Shown here: piece after piece, positions 17,186-25,666 of the stretch
How positions within the stretch are numbered: position 1 is the first letter of the stretch
Layout: each line of letters begins with the position of its first letter
Source: Gemmatimonas aurantiaca T-27
Lineage (GTDB): Bacteria; Gemmatimonadota; Gemmatimonadetes; Gemmatimonadales; Gemmatimonadaceae
Reading direction: 5' to 3'
Length of the DNA stretch: 64,000 nt
Assembly (NCBI RefSeq): GCF_000010305.1
Contig: NC_012489.1
Span: 620,001-684,000 of the forward strand
Translations under genes and position numbers: made by a program
The notes under the pieces: generated by a model
Database searches by the model: none
What the model was told of the DNA's origin: nothing
The model's input: the letters and a program-made list of their open reading frames with translations, nothing else

Positions 17186-18486
17186 GGCCGAATATTACCC
17201 CGAAGTTGTCGCCAGGCGCCCACGATGCCGGATCCATAGGCGGTCAGCAGCATCAGCCACTCGAGCCCCGTCAATCGCGATACGCCAACTGTCGCCGGCA
17301 GTGCCACCATCGTGCACACCATGGCCGCGAGTGGCCCCAACGCAGTGAACGCGGTGGCCATCGTACTCTGGCTCTCCCCAGCCCACCGACTGCGCACGCT
17401 CCACCACGCTGCCGGCGCCCACAACCACAGCAGCCACGCCATCAACACCACCGGTGCCAGCGGGTGTTGCACACCGACCACCGACTGCAGCATCGCCCAG
17501 CCCATGGTGGCCGAGAGACGGAGCTGCGCGCGAAGGCCTTGAGGGGGCCCCTCTGCGATGAGAGACAGTTCCGCCGGTGACGAATGCGCCCGCAATGCCA
17601 GCACCTGGCCGCCGCCTTCCGCGTGACCGGCAAAGGCATGCTCCAGGCGCAGGCGCGGCATGGCCAACCCCCAATCCCATGCACGTCGTGTCACCGCCAG
17701 CACCGCGTCGTCTCCATGCTGCGCGAGCATGACAATCGCGCTGGTGTCGGCCGCGCGGTGCACAAACACAAAAGACCGCAGACCCGAAGCGGTGTCCCGC
17801 CCCCGCACCTCTGCGGTCACGATGGTGGACACCGGTTCCCGCTCGATTTCGACCACGATCGGGCCCGAGCCGCGGTGCGCAAACGGTTGTCCATTGATCG
17901 TCGCCCCCAGCGGTTCGCCGCCGTACCAGCCGTGGCCGGGCGAATAGGCGATCGCACTGCGGCGATAGTCGGACGGTGTTGGTGGCCGCTCATGGCGCCG
18001 TGGTCCCAGCGCAATCGCTGTGCCGATCATCGCACCCGCTGCTGCTGCCGTCCACGCCACCGCCAGCCATCCGGCCTGCCGTCCTCGAGCCAGCACCACA
18101 CCAGACCAGTGTCTCACGACAAGCAGACCAAGACAGGCGCCCGCCGTATTGGTCAGCACATCGGCCAGGGCCGCTGATCGCTGGGCTGGGATCCCCAGCC
18201 ACTGCAGCGTTTCCACGCCCAGCGACAAGACTGCCCCAGTCAGCAGCACGGTTGGCACACGCCAGCCCAACCAGGCCAGTGCCACGCCTAGGGGCACAAA
18301 CAGCAGCACGTTGCTGACGCCGTCCATCAGCCACAGCCCACCGCAGCGCAGGCACCAGCTCGGCGGCAACTGCTCCACCGGCGTGCCGTTGCCGGGCAGC
18401 AGGGTAGCCGCCACGATGGCCGCCACGCTCAGGGCCAGCAAAAGAAGTGCCCCCAGGCGAGGGTTCTTCAGGTCACGCAGACGCAT
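17179..18486 (-). CDS. VanZ-family membrane protein with large extracytoplasmic domain
   Basis: The N-terminal half is a VanZ domain with four membrane helices. Its family segments are GVSNVLLFVPLGVALAWLG, LSLGVETLQWLG and SAALADVLTNTAGACLGLL. After about residue 155 comes a roughly 170-residue beta-rich region (INGQPFAHRGSGPIVVEIE) that resembles a lectin-like or LamG-type fold. Hydrophobic helices follow at the end. VanZ proteins occur in surface-glycan loci and glycopeptide resistance, but their activity is unknown. I start at MRLRDLKNPRLG (18486). An ATG at 18531 would add 15 residues. Confidence 0.8.
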   Translation of the reverse strand: MRLRDLKNPRLGALLLLALSVAAIVAATLLPGNGTPVEQLPPSWCLRCGGLWLMDGVSNVLLFVPLGVALAWLGWRVPTVLLTGAVLSLGVETLQWLGIPAQRSAALADVLTNTAGACLGLLVVRHWSGVVLARGRQAGWLAVAWTAAAAGAMIGTAIALGPRRHERPPTPSDYRRSAIAYSPGHGWYGGEPLGATINGQPFAHRGSGPIVVEIEREPVSTIVTAEVRGRDTASGLRSFVFVHRAADTSAIVMLAQHGDDAVLAVTRRAWDWGLAMPRLRLEHAFAGHAEGGGQVLALRAHSSPAELSLIAEGPPQGLRAQLRLSATMGWAMLQSVVGVQHPLAPVVLMAWLLWLWAPAAWWSVRSRWAGESQSTMATAFTALGPLAAMVCTMVALPATVGVSRLTGLEWLMLLTAYGSGIVGAWRQLRGNIRPC

Positions 18487-18620
18487 GTGCCGTCGGTGGT
18501 CGAGTTCGGCATGCCGATTGCTCACTCTCATCCATCGTGAGGATACCTGCCAGTCTCGTGACGGTCGGGGCGGAAATCGCAACCGACCACTGCACACCAA
18601 CTTACGCGTCTGCCGCGGAG

Positions 18621-20648
18621 GTGCGCAGCCGCACGCCGCGCCACCGCGTACGCGGGGCGGCCACGGGACTGCTTCTGGCCCTGTTGCAGGCGTGCAGCGG
18701 CGGTGACGCACTGGCGCCAGCGGTTCCGCTGTCTGGCGAGACGGCGCCCAGCGTTGTGGGTGATATCCCGCACATCGCAGGACTGACCTCTGACACCGTT
18801 GAAGCAGGTCACCTGCTCACCCTGAACGGTGAGCACCTCCCGTCGGTCATCGACGCGACACGGATTCTGGTCGACGGGGTGGCCCTCGAAATCCGCATCA
18901 GCTCGGCGACCCGTATCGATGCGTTGCTGCCCGCAGAAGCCTTCGACTGTGCCCCACAGCAGGCCCGCACGCTGACCGTGAGCGTGGGCGGCGCACAGAT
19001 CTTCCGCCAGGCATTGCAGGTGCGTACCGCGCAGCGTGTGGCGCTCGCTGCTGGGGCGACCCATCTGTCGACCACCAGCCAGACATCGCACTGCATCGAG
19101 TTGGTTGCCGCAGACAGCCTTGGTGCTTCGCCGGAGGGTGTCGATACGCGGTTTGTGGTAGCGGTCGTGAACACCAGCAACGACCTCGCCCAACAGGCGC
19201 ACTTTGAGGTGCGGGGCATCGGCTCGGGCGGAACGGGCACGATGGCCACGACCTCGCCGTTCACGAGTCTGCGGCAGCTCTCCGGTCTCAATGGGTTGGC
19301 GGCGACCGAGGCGCTGGCCGACTCGCATGACGACGAGCAGCACGCCAGCCGACTCGCCATGCAGGCGCGCCTGATTGCCACGACCGGCCCGGCACGCAAT
19401 GCCTGGGCATCGGCAGCCCAACCACACGTCGCGTCGCGGGCACTGCGCGCCGAGCGTCGGGTGGGTGATACGGTGACGATGTCCGCGGTGTTCAACAGTT
19501 GCGCCACGGCCTCCACCGTGAAGGCGCGCGTGGTGTATGCGGGAAACAAGGCGCTCGTGCTCGAGGATATTGCGGCACCGCGCGCCGGGCGCATGGACGG
19601 CGTGTATCGTGCGATCGGCACCGAGTTCGATACGCTGGTGTATCCGATGCTCGCGCAGAATGTCGGCGATCCGCTGGCCATGGATGCAAGCATGGGTGGC
19701 GACGGGCGGGTGACGATGTTGTTCACCCGTTTCGTCAACGACTCGGCTGCGGGCACGGCCGGTTATGTGAGCGCGTGCAACTTCTATCCGCGCCGCACGT
19801 TTGCTGCGAGCAACGAAGACGAAGTGTTCTATGCGCGCGTCGCCACGGCAAACGAAACACCGGACGATTGGCGTCGTGTCATGCGGGCCACCATCGTGCA
19901 CGAAGCCAAACACCTGGCGAGCTTCGCCGAACGACTCGTGCGTGGCCAGTCGTTCGAAGACACGTGGCTGGAGGAGGCCACGGCCCGCGTCGCAGAGGAA
20001 CTGTATGCGCGCACGTTCCCGGGTGGTGGACAGTGGCGCGGCAACACCGGCTACGCCGGCAGCCTCGAATGTGAGTTGCTGCAGTGTGATGATCGGCCAC
20101 TGATCATGTGGCGACATTTCTCGCAGTTGTACACATACCTGCGCGGCGCCAATGGACTCTCGCCGTTGGGGCCGACTCACCGCAGCGACAATACGTACTA
20201 TGCCAGCGGCTGGTCATTGGTGCGTCATGTGCTCGATCGGCACGCGCAGGATGAAGCGGCCACCCTCAAGCGCCTCGTTCGTGGCGACGCCGGTCGGGGG
20301 CTTGCCGCCCTTGAGGCCGTTTCTGGCACTCCGTCGGATGCGTTGATGGCCGAGTGGGCATTGGCAAACTCCGGTCAGGCGACCGGCAACACCGGTAGTT
20401 GGGATCTGCGCTCGATGTGGGACGGCCTGGCCCGCACCTTTGCCGGTGCCTACGACGCCACACCCCAGCAGCACCTGCGTCATCAACTCGGCACCTCGTT
20501 CCAGGACACCCAGCGAGCTGCCGCCGGCGGCGTGGTCTATCTGACCCTCGACGGCAATGCTGCGCGCACAACACAGGTGCTGCGGCTCGCACCCGTCAGC
20601 GGCGGAGTTGCAGCCCCACTCCGCCTGGCCATCTCGCGGGTGCCGTAA
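18621..20648 (+). CDS. Lipoprotein with HExxH metallopeptidase-like motif
   Basis: From the GTG at 18621 the product has 675 residues: a basic start, a hydrophobic core and the lipobox LLQAC at about residues 23-27. An IPT/TIG-like segment follows (IAGLTSDTVEAGHLLTLNGE). The central region has IVHEAKHLASF, an HExxH zinc-binding motif, and WLEEATARVAEEL about 25 residues later, which could give the third ligand of a gluzincin-type peptidase. This suggests a secreted, lipid-anchored peptidase of unknown substrate. Upstream in-frame sequence is compositionally poor, so I chose the GTG that gives a clean lipoprotein signal. Confidence 0.75.
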   Translation: MRSRTPRHRVRGAATGLLLALLQACSGGDALAPAVPLSGETAPSVVGDIPHIAGLTSDTVEAGHLLTLNGEHLPSVIDATRILVDGVALEIRISSATRIDALLPAEAFDCAPQQARTLTVSVGGAQIFRQALQVRTAQRVALAAGATHLSTTSQTSHCIELVAADSLGASPEGVDTRFVVAVVNTSNDLAQQAHFEVRGIGSGGTGTMATTSPFTSLRQLSGLNGLAATEALADSHDDEQHASRLAMQARLIATTGPARNAWASAAQPHVASRALRAERRVGDTVTMSAVFNSCATASTVKARVVYAGNKALVLEDIAAPRAGRMDGVYRAIGTEFDTLVYPMLAQNVGDPLAMDASMGGDGRVTMLFTRFVNDSAAGTAGYVSACNFYPRRTFAASNEDEVFYARVATANETPDDWRRVMRATIVHEAKHLASFAERLVRGQSFEDTWLEEATARVAEELYARTFPGGGQWRGNTGYAGSLECELLQCDDRPLIMWRHFSQLYTYLRGANGLSPLGPTHRSDNTYYASGWSLVRHVLDRHAQDEAATLKRLVRGDAGRGLAALEAVSGTPSDALMAEWALANSGQATGNTGSWDLRSMWDGLARTFAGAYDATPQQHLRHQLGTSFQDTQRAAAGGVVYLTLDGNAARTTQVLRLAPVSGGVAAPLRLAISRVP

Positions 20649-20764
20649 AAGCTGGTGCAGTTGGGGGCGGCAGTTAACGCGCCGCCTGCCCTATTTGAAC
20701 TCCCAATGCGCCTCGTCTGGCGGCGTCATCAGGATCCCTCTCCGCGCCCCGACCGCAACACATT

Positions 20765-20845
20765 CTGTAGCTCACAGCCTACAACTCATAGCCTACAACT
20801 CACAGCCTACAGCCTACAGCCCACAACCTACTACTCAGTACTCCC
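20765..20845. repeat. Short tandem repeats (dispersed element, copy 3)
   Basis: On the plus strand CAGCCTACAACTCATAG and CAGCCTACAGCCTACAGC repeat an approximately 7-14 base unit. The minus-strand reading GGGGAGTACTGAGTAGTAGG resembles the core of the elements at 13.3 and 16.5 kb. The 339-base gap 20649-20987 contains this repeat and the adjoining terminator, and no gene. Confidence 0.7.
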
Positions 20846-20881
20846 CACCGGTGGCGGCCCTTGCAGCCCGCCACCGCCATC

Positions 20882-20929
20882 CAAAAAGCAGAAAGGCCAC
20901 CGAGGGGCGAGAACCCCCACGGTGGCCTT
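20882..20929 (-). terminator. Rho-independent terminator of PEP-CTERM gene B
   Basis: AAGGCCACCG pairs perfectly with CGGTGGCCTT, with an inner GGGG/CCCC stem. On the minus strand it is followed by TCTGCTTTTT. It lies about 60 bases after the stop codon. Confidence 0.88.
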
Positions 20930-20987
20930 CAAAAAAACCCTGCCCCTTATCGGAGACCCGGCGCCGAAGCGCCGGGCAGTGAAGAGC

Positions 20988-21689
20988 TCAGCCCTGCTGC
21001 TTGCGACGACGTGCCACAGCAGCCAGACCCGCCAGGCCGGCGGCCATCAGCGCGTAGGTGCTCGGCTCCGGCACCACCTGCGAACCACCGATCGACTGCA
21101 GGAACAGACCGTCCGTCTGGCCGTCGCCTTCCATCACAAACGTCAGCGTCTGACCCGCCGAGGCGGCAAACGTCAGCGACGTCGGGTACACGCAGGGTTC
21201 CATGTTGGCGTTGTTCAAGCTGCCCGCACGGCCGCAGAAGCCGAACGTGTCGGGCGTCGGCAGTCCCGGGGTGAAGGCCAGCGACGTACCGCCGCTCAAC
21301 CAGTTCGCGGCACTTGCATCAGCCGTCCCGCCCAGGAACGCGCCGACCATGTAGTTGTCCCAACCCAGGTTGAACGTGTACTGGGTGGACGGGGCCGCGG
21401 CGCCGAACGTGTACGTGAACAGGTAGCGGTAGCGGCGGACATTGTCGCCCGAGCCGCCCACCGAACCCGACGAGTTGGCGCCAATCCAGTTGGCTGCCGC
21501 CGTATTGTCGGTCCATTCACCGGGGATGCTCGGACCGATGTTCGTGGCCGTGGTCCAGGCGCCCGCGTTGGAGCTGATCTGGCCCCAGAACAGGCTCCAG
21601 CCGGCCGAACCGGTGTTGTCGATCTGAGCAAAGGCCAGCGACGGGGTGAGCAGGGCAGCAGCGGCAACGACGCGAATCAAATTCTTCAC
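20988..21689 (-). CDS. PEP-CTERM sorting-domain protein B
   Basis: The 233-residue protein has a signal peptide (MKNLIRVVAAAALLTPSLAFA) and a C-terminal exosortase tail: VVPEPSTYALMAAGLAGLAA followed by VARRRKQQG. It shares its architecture and blocks with protein A: GWDN in the middle, FGFC before a cysteine-containing loop, and MEGDGQTDGLF just before the tail. The two cysteines near GFCGRAG and EPCVYP match those of protein A and may form a disulphide. The GTG start at 21689 has GAGGAAA about 11 bases upstream. A good sigma-54 promoter candidate lies 33-48 bases upstream. Confidence 0.95.
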   Translation of the reverse strand: MKNLIRVVAAAALLTPSLAFAQIDNTGSAGWSLFWGQISSNAGAWTTATNIGPSIPGEWTDNTAAANWIGANSSGSVGGSGDNVRRYRYLFTYTFGAAAPSTQYTFNLGWDNYMVGAFLGGTADASAANWLSGGTSLAFTPGLPTPDTFGFCGRAGSLNNANMEPCVYPTSLTFAASAGQTLTFVMEGDGQTDGLFLQSIGGSQVVPEPSTYALMAAGLAGLAAVARRRKQQG

Positions 21690-21721
21690 AGGTTTCCTCG
21701 ATAAGGTTTGCCGTATGGAAG

Positions 21722-21737
21722 AGCAATCTGTATGCCA
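21722..21737 (-). promoter_or_regulatory. Sigma-54 (-24/-12) promoter for PEP-CTERM gene B
   Basis: On the minus strand TGGCATACAGATTGCT matches the sigma-54 consensus TGGCAC-N5-TTGCW at nearly every conserved position, with exact GG-N10-GC spacing. The expected start point leaves a leader of about 25 bases. RpoN control of PEP-CTERM genes is known in other exosortase systems. The rest of the gap 21690-21988 shows no other clear feature. Confidence 0.75.
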
Positions 21738-21988
21738 GAGTTTTTGTTATCTTCTGTTTAGCTAGCTTTCCATAAAGTTGGCCCTGTGTGACACAGCGCA
21801 CGGAAAAGGCCGCCAAGAGCTCTCTAGCGCTGTCGCATCGTCGCCTCAGTATTTGTAGCCAGGATCACGCAGAAAGTACTACTCACAGTACTGAGCTACT
21901 CAGATTTTCGGTTGCTGAGTTCAGCCAGCGTCGTCTTCGTAACACTGCTGGCAATACGTCTCACCTTCGTTGCTCCCGTGACCCCCGC

Positions 21989-23614
21989 ATGCCTCTGACG
22001 TCGATCGCTATGTCAAAGCGTCTGCCGTCGCTTGCTCAATTGGTTTCCGACGCAGCCGGACGGTTTCACGACCGCCCGGCGCTGGCTGGGCACGTCGGTG
22101 TGGTGACGTACGGAGAGCTCGACACGAGCGCCAGGCACTGGGCGACGGCGTTGAGGCAACACGGTGTGCCGCAAGGCGGACGTGTGGGCGTGCTCGGCAA
22201 CCGCTCGCGCGTCACTTATATAGGTGCACTTGCCGCGGCTTATGCCGGGGCCGCGTTCGTGCCACTCAACACCAAGCTGCATCTTGACCGAGTGCGTCGC
22301 ATTTCGCGGCTGGCCGAGTTGGATGCGGTGATCGTGGAGCCCGATGCGTTGGGCGTGCTCGACCTGCTGCTCGAGGAAATGCCGTCCCTCAAGCTGATCC
22401 TGGCGCCTGAATCGGTACTCACCGCACGCGTGGGCGGTATCGCCACGTGCGACAGGACCACACTGCCGGTCAACGCCGAGGCACCCTGTCTCGCGCCGGA
22501 CCGCGACGCGCTGGCGTATCTGCTGTTCACCTCTGGTACGACGGGCACCCCCAAGGGCGTCGGGGTCACGCAGGGAAATGTCGCCGCGTATCTGGAGCAG
22601 GCGCGTGCCCGTTTTGCGTTTGCGCCGACCGATCGTTTCTCGCAGATGTTCGAGCAGTCGTTCGACGTGTCGATTTTCGATCTGTTCGTGGCATGGGCCA
22701 GTGGTGCCGCCGTGCATACGCTGGCCGCACGACAACTGGTGGCGCCGGCCAGTTACATCGAGCAGGAAGGCATCACCGTGTTCTCCTGCGTGCCGTCGGT
22801 GCTGTCCCTGATGAAGCAGCGCAACGCGTTGCGGCCCGGTCGGTTTGCCTCGGTGCGCTACAGCATGTTTGCGGGCGAGGCGCTGACCGTGGAAAATGCA
22901 CGGGAGTGGGCGGCTGCTGCCCCGAACAGCGTGATCGAAAACCAATATGGCCCCACGGAAACCACGGTCGTGGTGACGGGGTTTCGTTGGTGCTCCCGTG
23001 ACTGCCGGGAGTATCCCAACGGATACATTCCCATCGGTGCCGCATTCCCGGGGGTCGATGCCCGCATTGTCACGTCGGAGCTGCGCGACGTGGCCCCGGG
23101 CGCGTCCGGCGAATTGTTGATCGGCGGACCGCAGACGGTGCCGGGGTATTGGCGTGACGGAACGCTCACACGCGAACGGTTTGTCGATCTGCCGACCGAC
23201 GGCGGTGAGCGTCAGCGTTACTATCGCACCGGAGATCTCGTGCGCAGTCTCCCCAGCGGGGATATCGCGTATCTCGGGCGCGTGGACCATCAGCTCAAGG
23301 TGCTCGGCCGCCGCGTAGAGCCGGCCGAAGTCGAAGCGATCGCGCGTCAGGTACCGGGGGTGACCGATGCGGTCGCGGTCGGGTGGCCGCTCGAAGACGG
23401 ACGTGCCGTGGCGTTGACGCTGTTTGTGCTGGCCTCATGCGGCGATGAACAGCTCTCTGGCGAAGTCACACAGTCGATTGCGTTGCGCGTGGAGCCGTTT
23501 CTCGTGCCGCGCACCGTCATTCCGTGTCGTGAATTTCCGACCAACGCCAACGGAAAGGTCGATCGCGCCGCATTGTTGGATACATTGCGTGAGTCTGCGC
23601 TCGTCGCCACCTGA
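21989..23614 (+). CDS. AMP-forming adenylation enzyme (amino-acid/acyl activation), module 1
   Basis: This ANL-superfamily enzyme of about 541 residues should activate an acid as an adenylate and load it on the adjoining carrier protein. The core motifs are intact: LLFTSGTTGTPKG (P-loop-like), NQYGPTET, YYRTGDL, GRVDHQLKVLGRRVE and the lysine-bearing ANGKVDR. Its closest style is a stand-alone NRPS or DltA-type adenylation domain without a condensation domain. The start is one of two nearby ATGs (21989 or 22010), both without a clear ribosome site. It is followed 27 bases later by a carrier protein gene and then an acyltransferase, forming a three-gene operon. Confidence 0.88.
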   Translation: MPLTSIAMSKRLPSLAQLVSDAAGRFHDRPALAGHVGVVTYGELDTSARHWATALRQHGVPQGGRVGVLGNRSRVTYIGALAAAYAGAAFVPLNTKLHLDRVRRISRLAELDAVIVEPDALGVLDLLLEEMPSLKLILAPESVLTARVGGIATCDRTTLPVNAEAPCLAPDRDALAYLLFTSGTTGTPKGVGVTQGNVAAYLEQARARFAFAPTDRFSQMFEQSFDVSIFDLFVAWASGAAVHTLAARQLVAPASYIEQEGITVFSCVPSVLSLMKQRNALRPGRFASVRYSMFAGEALTVENAREWAAAAPNSVIENQYGPTETTVVVTGFRWCSRDCREYPNGYIPIGAAFPGVDARIVTSELRDVAPGASGELLIGGPQTVPGYWRDGTLTRERFVDLPTDGGERQRYYRTGDLVRSLPSGDIAYLGRVDHQLKVLGRRVEPAEVEAIARQVPGVTDAVAVGWPLEDGRAVALTLFVLASCGDEQLSGEVTQSIALRVEPFLVPRTVIPCREFPTNANGKVDRAALLDTLRESALVAT

Positions 23615-23641
23615 TCACCCGCCACACCGTCTATCGCCTGC

Positions 23642-23869
23642 ATGCCCGTGCTCGAAGAAGTGCTCGCTCTGGCGCTCCGCCTTCCGCTGGAGCGCATCGA
23701 CGAGACCATTGGTTACCAGCTCATCCCGCAGTGGGATTCCGCGAACCATGTCGCGTTGATCGGTGCGCTCGAGGAAGCGTATGGCATCATGATCGATGAC
23801 GAGGATATCCCGGACCTGAATTCTGTGTCGGCGATTCGCCGCTATGTCGAGCAACGTACCGGCGGTTGA
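23642..23869 (+). CDS. Acyl/peptidyl carrier protein, module 1
   Basis: The 75-residue acidic protein has the phosphopantetheine site WDSANHVALIGALEEAYG with Ser33, and the helix layout of a carrier protein. It is the likely acceptor for the adenylation enzyme encoded just upstream. The sequence around the serine (WDSxxHVxLIGAxEE) is nearly the same as in the carrier protein at 54366, which shows the two modules are related. The gene overlaps the next one by 26 bases. Confidence 0.88.
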   Translation: MPVLEEVLALALRLPLERIDETIGYQLIPQWDSANHVALIGALEEAYGIMIDDEDIPDLNSVSAIRRYVEQRTGG

Positions 23870-24491
23870 TCCGCAGGTTGTGCACGGGAGCAGTGAACCC
23901 ACGGCTGTTCCGAACTGGGCACTGATTTCCCGTGTGTTGCGGGAACCCGGGCACGCGGTGTCGGTGTTCCTGGCGGTCCTGCGGGGGCGCCTCTACACGT
24001 GGTGGGCGCAGGCCTTTCGGCCGCGCGTGCAGATCGGTCAGGGACTGCGGATCTACGGTCGACTGGATATCCGCGGTTCAGGCACGGTGGTACTCGGGGA
24101 TGGTGTGCAGATCTATGGACGGGTGACACCATGGACCAATGCGCCCGACGCCCGCATCGAGGTGGGTGATGACACCAAGCTCGATGGGACGCGCATCAGT
24201 TGTGTGACCCGCGTGCGCATCGGACGCGAGTGCCTGATCGCCAACTGTCGCATTCTCGACACGTCATTTCATGCGGTGCGCCGTGACGCTCATTCGGCGA
24301 CGATGCCGATCCTCGAGGGGCCCGTGGAGGTGGGAGACAACGTATGGATCTCGCCGGATGCCGGGCTGCTACCGGGCACACGTATCGGCAGCAACTCGGT
24401 GGTCGCCATGGCAGCGATCTGCAAGGGTGAGTTCCCCGAGGGTGTGATGATCCTGGGCAATCCGGCGCGGATAGCCGGGCGTATCGGCTGA
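23844..24491 (+). CDS. Left-handed beta-helix (hexapeptide) acyltransferase, module 1
   Basis: The 215-residue protein contains a run of hexapeptide turns: IGQGLRIYGRLDIRG, VVLGDGVQIYG, IEVGDDTKLDG and VRIGRECLIAN. The end is typical of O-acetyltransferases: VEVGDNVWISPDAGLLPGT, RIGSNSVVAMAAICKGEFPE, ILGNPARIAG. Such enzymes transfer acetyl or other acyl groups to sugars. Because it overlaps the carrier protein gene, it may take its acyl group from the carrier rather than from CoA. That is inference. Confidence 0.85.
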   Translation: MSSNVPAVDPQVVHGSSEPTAVPNWALISRVLREPGHAVSVFLAVLRGRLYTWWAQAFRPRVQIGQGLRIYGRLDIRGSGTVVLGDGVQIYGRVTPWTNAPDARIEVGDDTKLDGTRISCVTRVRIGRECLIANCRILDTSFHAVRRDAHSATMPILEGPVEVGDNVWISPDAGLLPGTRIGSNSVVAMAAICKGEFPEGVMILGNPARIAGRIG

Positions 24492-24502
24492 ATAGGAGCC
24501 GG

Positions 24503-25648
24503 TCAGGTCCGGTGCGTGGTGAGGCTCTCGATCACGGCCTTTCCCAGCATCGGACCGTAGCGCAGTAACCAACCTGAGTGACTGCTGCGGGTGCCGGTCA
24601 TTCCCCAGGTGACCCCATGTATAGGGTCATGCCAGGCGAGTGTGCCGCTGATCCCGACATGTCCGAACGACACCGCCGACGCTTCTTTCGGGCTCCAGTG
24701 GGGCGCCTTCTCGCCGCGCAGTTCCACGCCAAGACCCCAGGGACAACGCTCCCATTCCAGCGTTGGGTTGGCGGCAATGCCAAGTTGGCCGTTGGTTGCA
24801 GCGATGCCGCCGGATAGGAGGCCGGCATCGGGGTCAAGAATGGCCGCCTGCTGTATTCGTGCTGACAGTACCGGTGATCCGGCGGCGAAAGCACGCACAA
24901 TGCGCATGCCGTCATCGATGGCGCCGCAGATCGCCGCCCACGGCAACGACAATGCATGCCAGAACTCCGAGTTCAGCGGTGCAATCGCTGAATCGGCGTG
25001 CGGCGAAGGCACACCCGTGACCTGCAGGTATTCGTGCTGCGGCTTGCAACCAAACGTGAGCCTGGTGCCGAGTCGCGTGTTCAGTCTGTCGAGGCAGGCA
25101 CTCAGCGGCGCTTCACGGTGTTGTACCACGACATCGGCCAGCATTCCATACGCGACGTCGCTGTACTGCACATGGCGTGTGCGCGCCGGCCGCAAATCGA
25201 GGCCGCGATAGGCGGCGCGAATGCTGTCCGCGGTGAGAGACGAAGAATACGGGACATCTTCCTCGCGAAGGATGGGCGGAATGCCCGCACGATGCGACAA
25301 CATGTCGCCAATGGTCGCATGCCGCACGCCACCCCAATCACACTGGGCCGCGTGCTCGAGAGTGTCGTCGAGTGAGAGGCGCCCTTCGTCCACGAGTTCC
25401 AACACCAGCAACGCGATAGCAGGCTTTCCGACGGAGGCAAGGCAGGCCGTGCTCGCAGATGTCACGGGCATGCCCCACGCATCTTCCCCACGAAAAACCT
25501 GTACCTGTTGGCCAGCCGAATCTTCTGCGAACAGGGCGATGCCTGGCATGCCGAATGGCGGGGCAGACTTGCTCGTAATACGAGCCGCCAGCGCGTCGAG
25601 GCGCTGGCGGGTGTATTCTGAAAGTAGCCCGACCAAATTGATACCCAA
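24503..25648 (-). CDS. Serine hydrolase of the beta-lactamase (class C/EstB-like) family
   Basis: The 381-residue protein has the serine beta-lactamase-fold motifs: SVGK (SxxK nucleophile) at about residue 72, the tyrosine motif QYSDVAYGML near 170, and GHVGISGT (HxG) near the C-terminus. It has no signal peptide, so a cytoplasmic esterase or amidase of the EstB/6-aminohexanoate type is more likely than a drug-degrading lactamase. Its 3' end is 12 bases from the 3' end of the convergent acyltransferase gene, so it belongs to a different transcript, perhaps with the acyl-CoA dehydrogenase upstream. Confidence 0.88.
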   Translation of the reverse strand: MGINLVGLLSEYTRQRLDALAARITSKSAPPFGMPGIALFAEDSAGQQVQVFRGEDAWGMPVTSASTACLASVGKPAIALLVLELVDEGRLSLDDTLEHAAQCDWGGVRHATIGDMLSHRAGIPPILREEDVPYSSSLTADSIRAAYRGLDLRPARTRHVQYSDVAYGMLADVVVQHREAPLSACLDRLNTRLGTRLTFGCKPQHEYLQVTGVPSPHADSAIAPLNSEFWHALSLPWAAICGAIDDGMRIVRAFAAGSPVLSARIQQAAILDPDAGLLSGGIAATNGQLGIAANPTLEWERCPWGLGVELRGEKAPHWSPKEASAVSFGHVGISGTLAWHDPIHGVTWGMTGTRSSHSGWLLRYGPMLGKAVIESLTTHRT

Positions 25649-25666
25649 TAGGCCCGCGGGCTCTAT

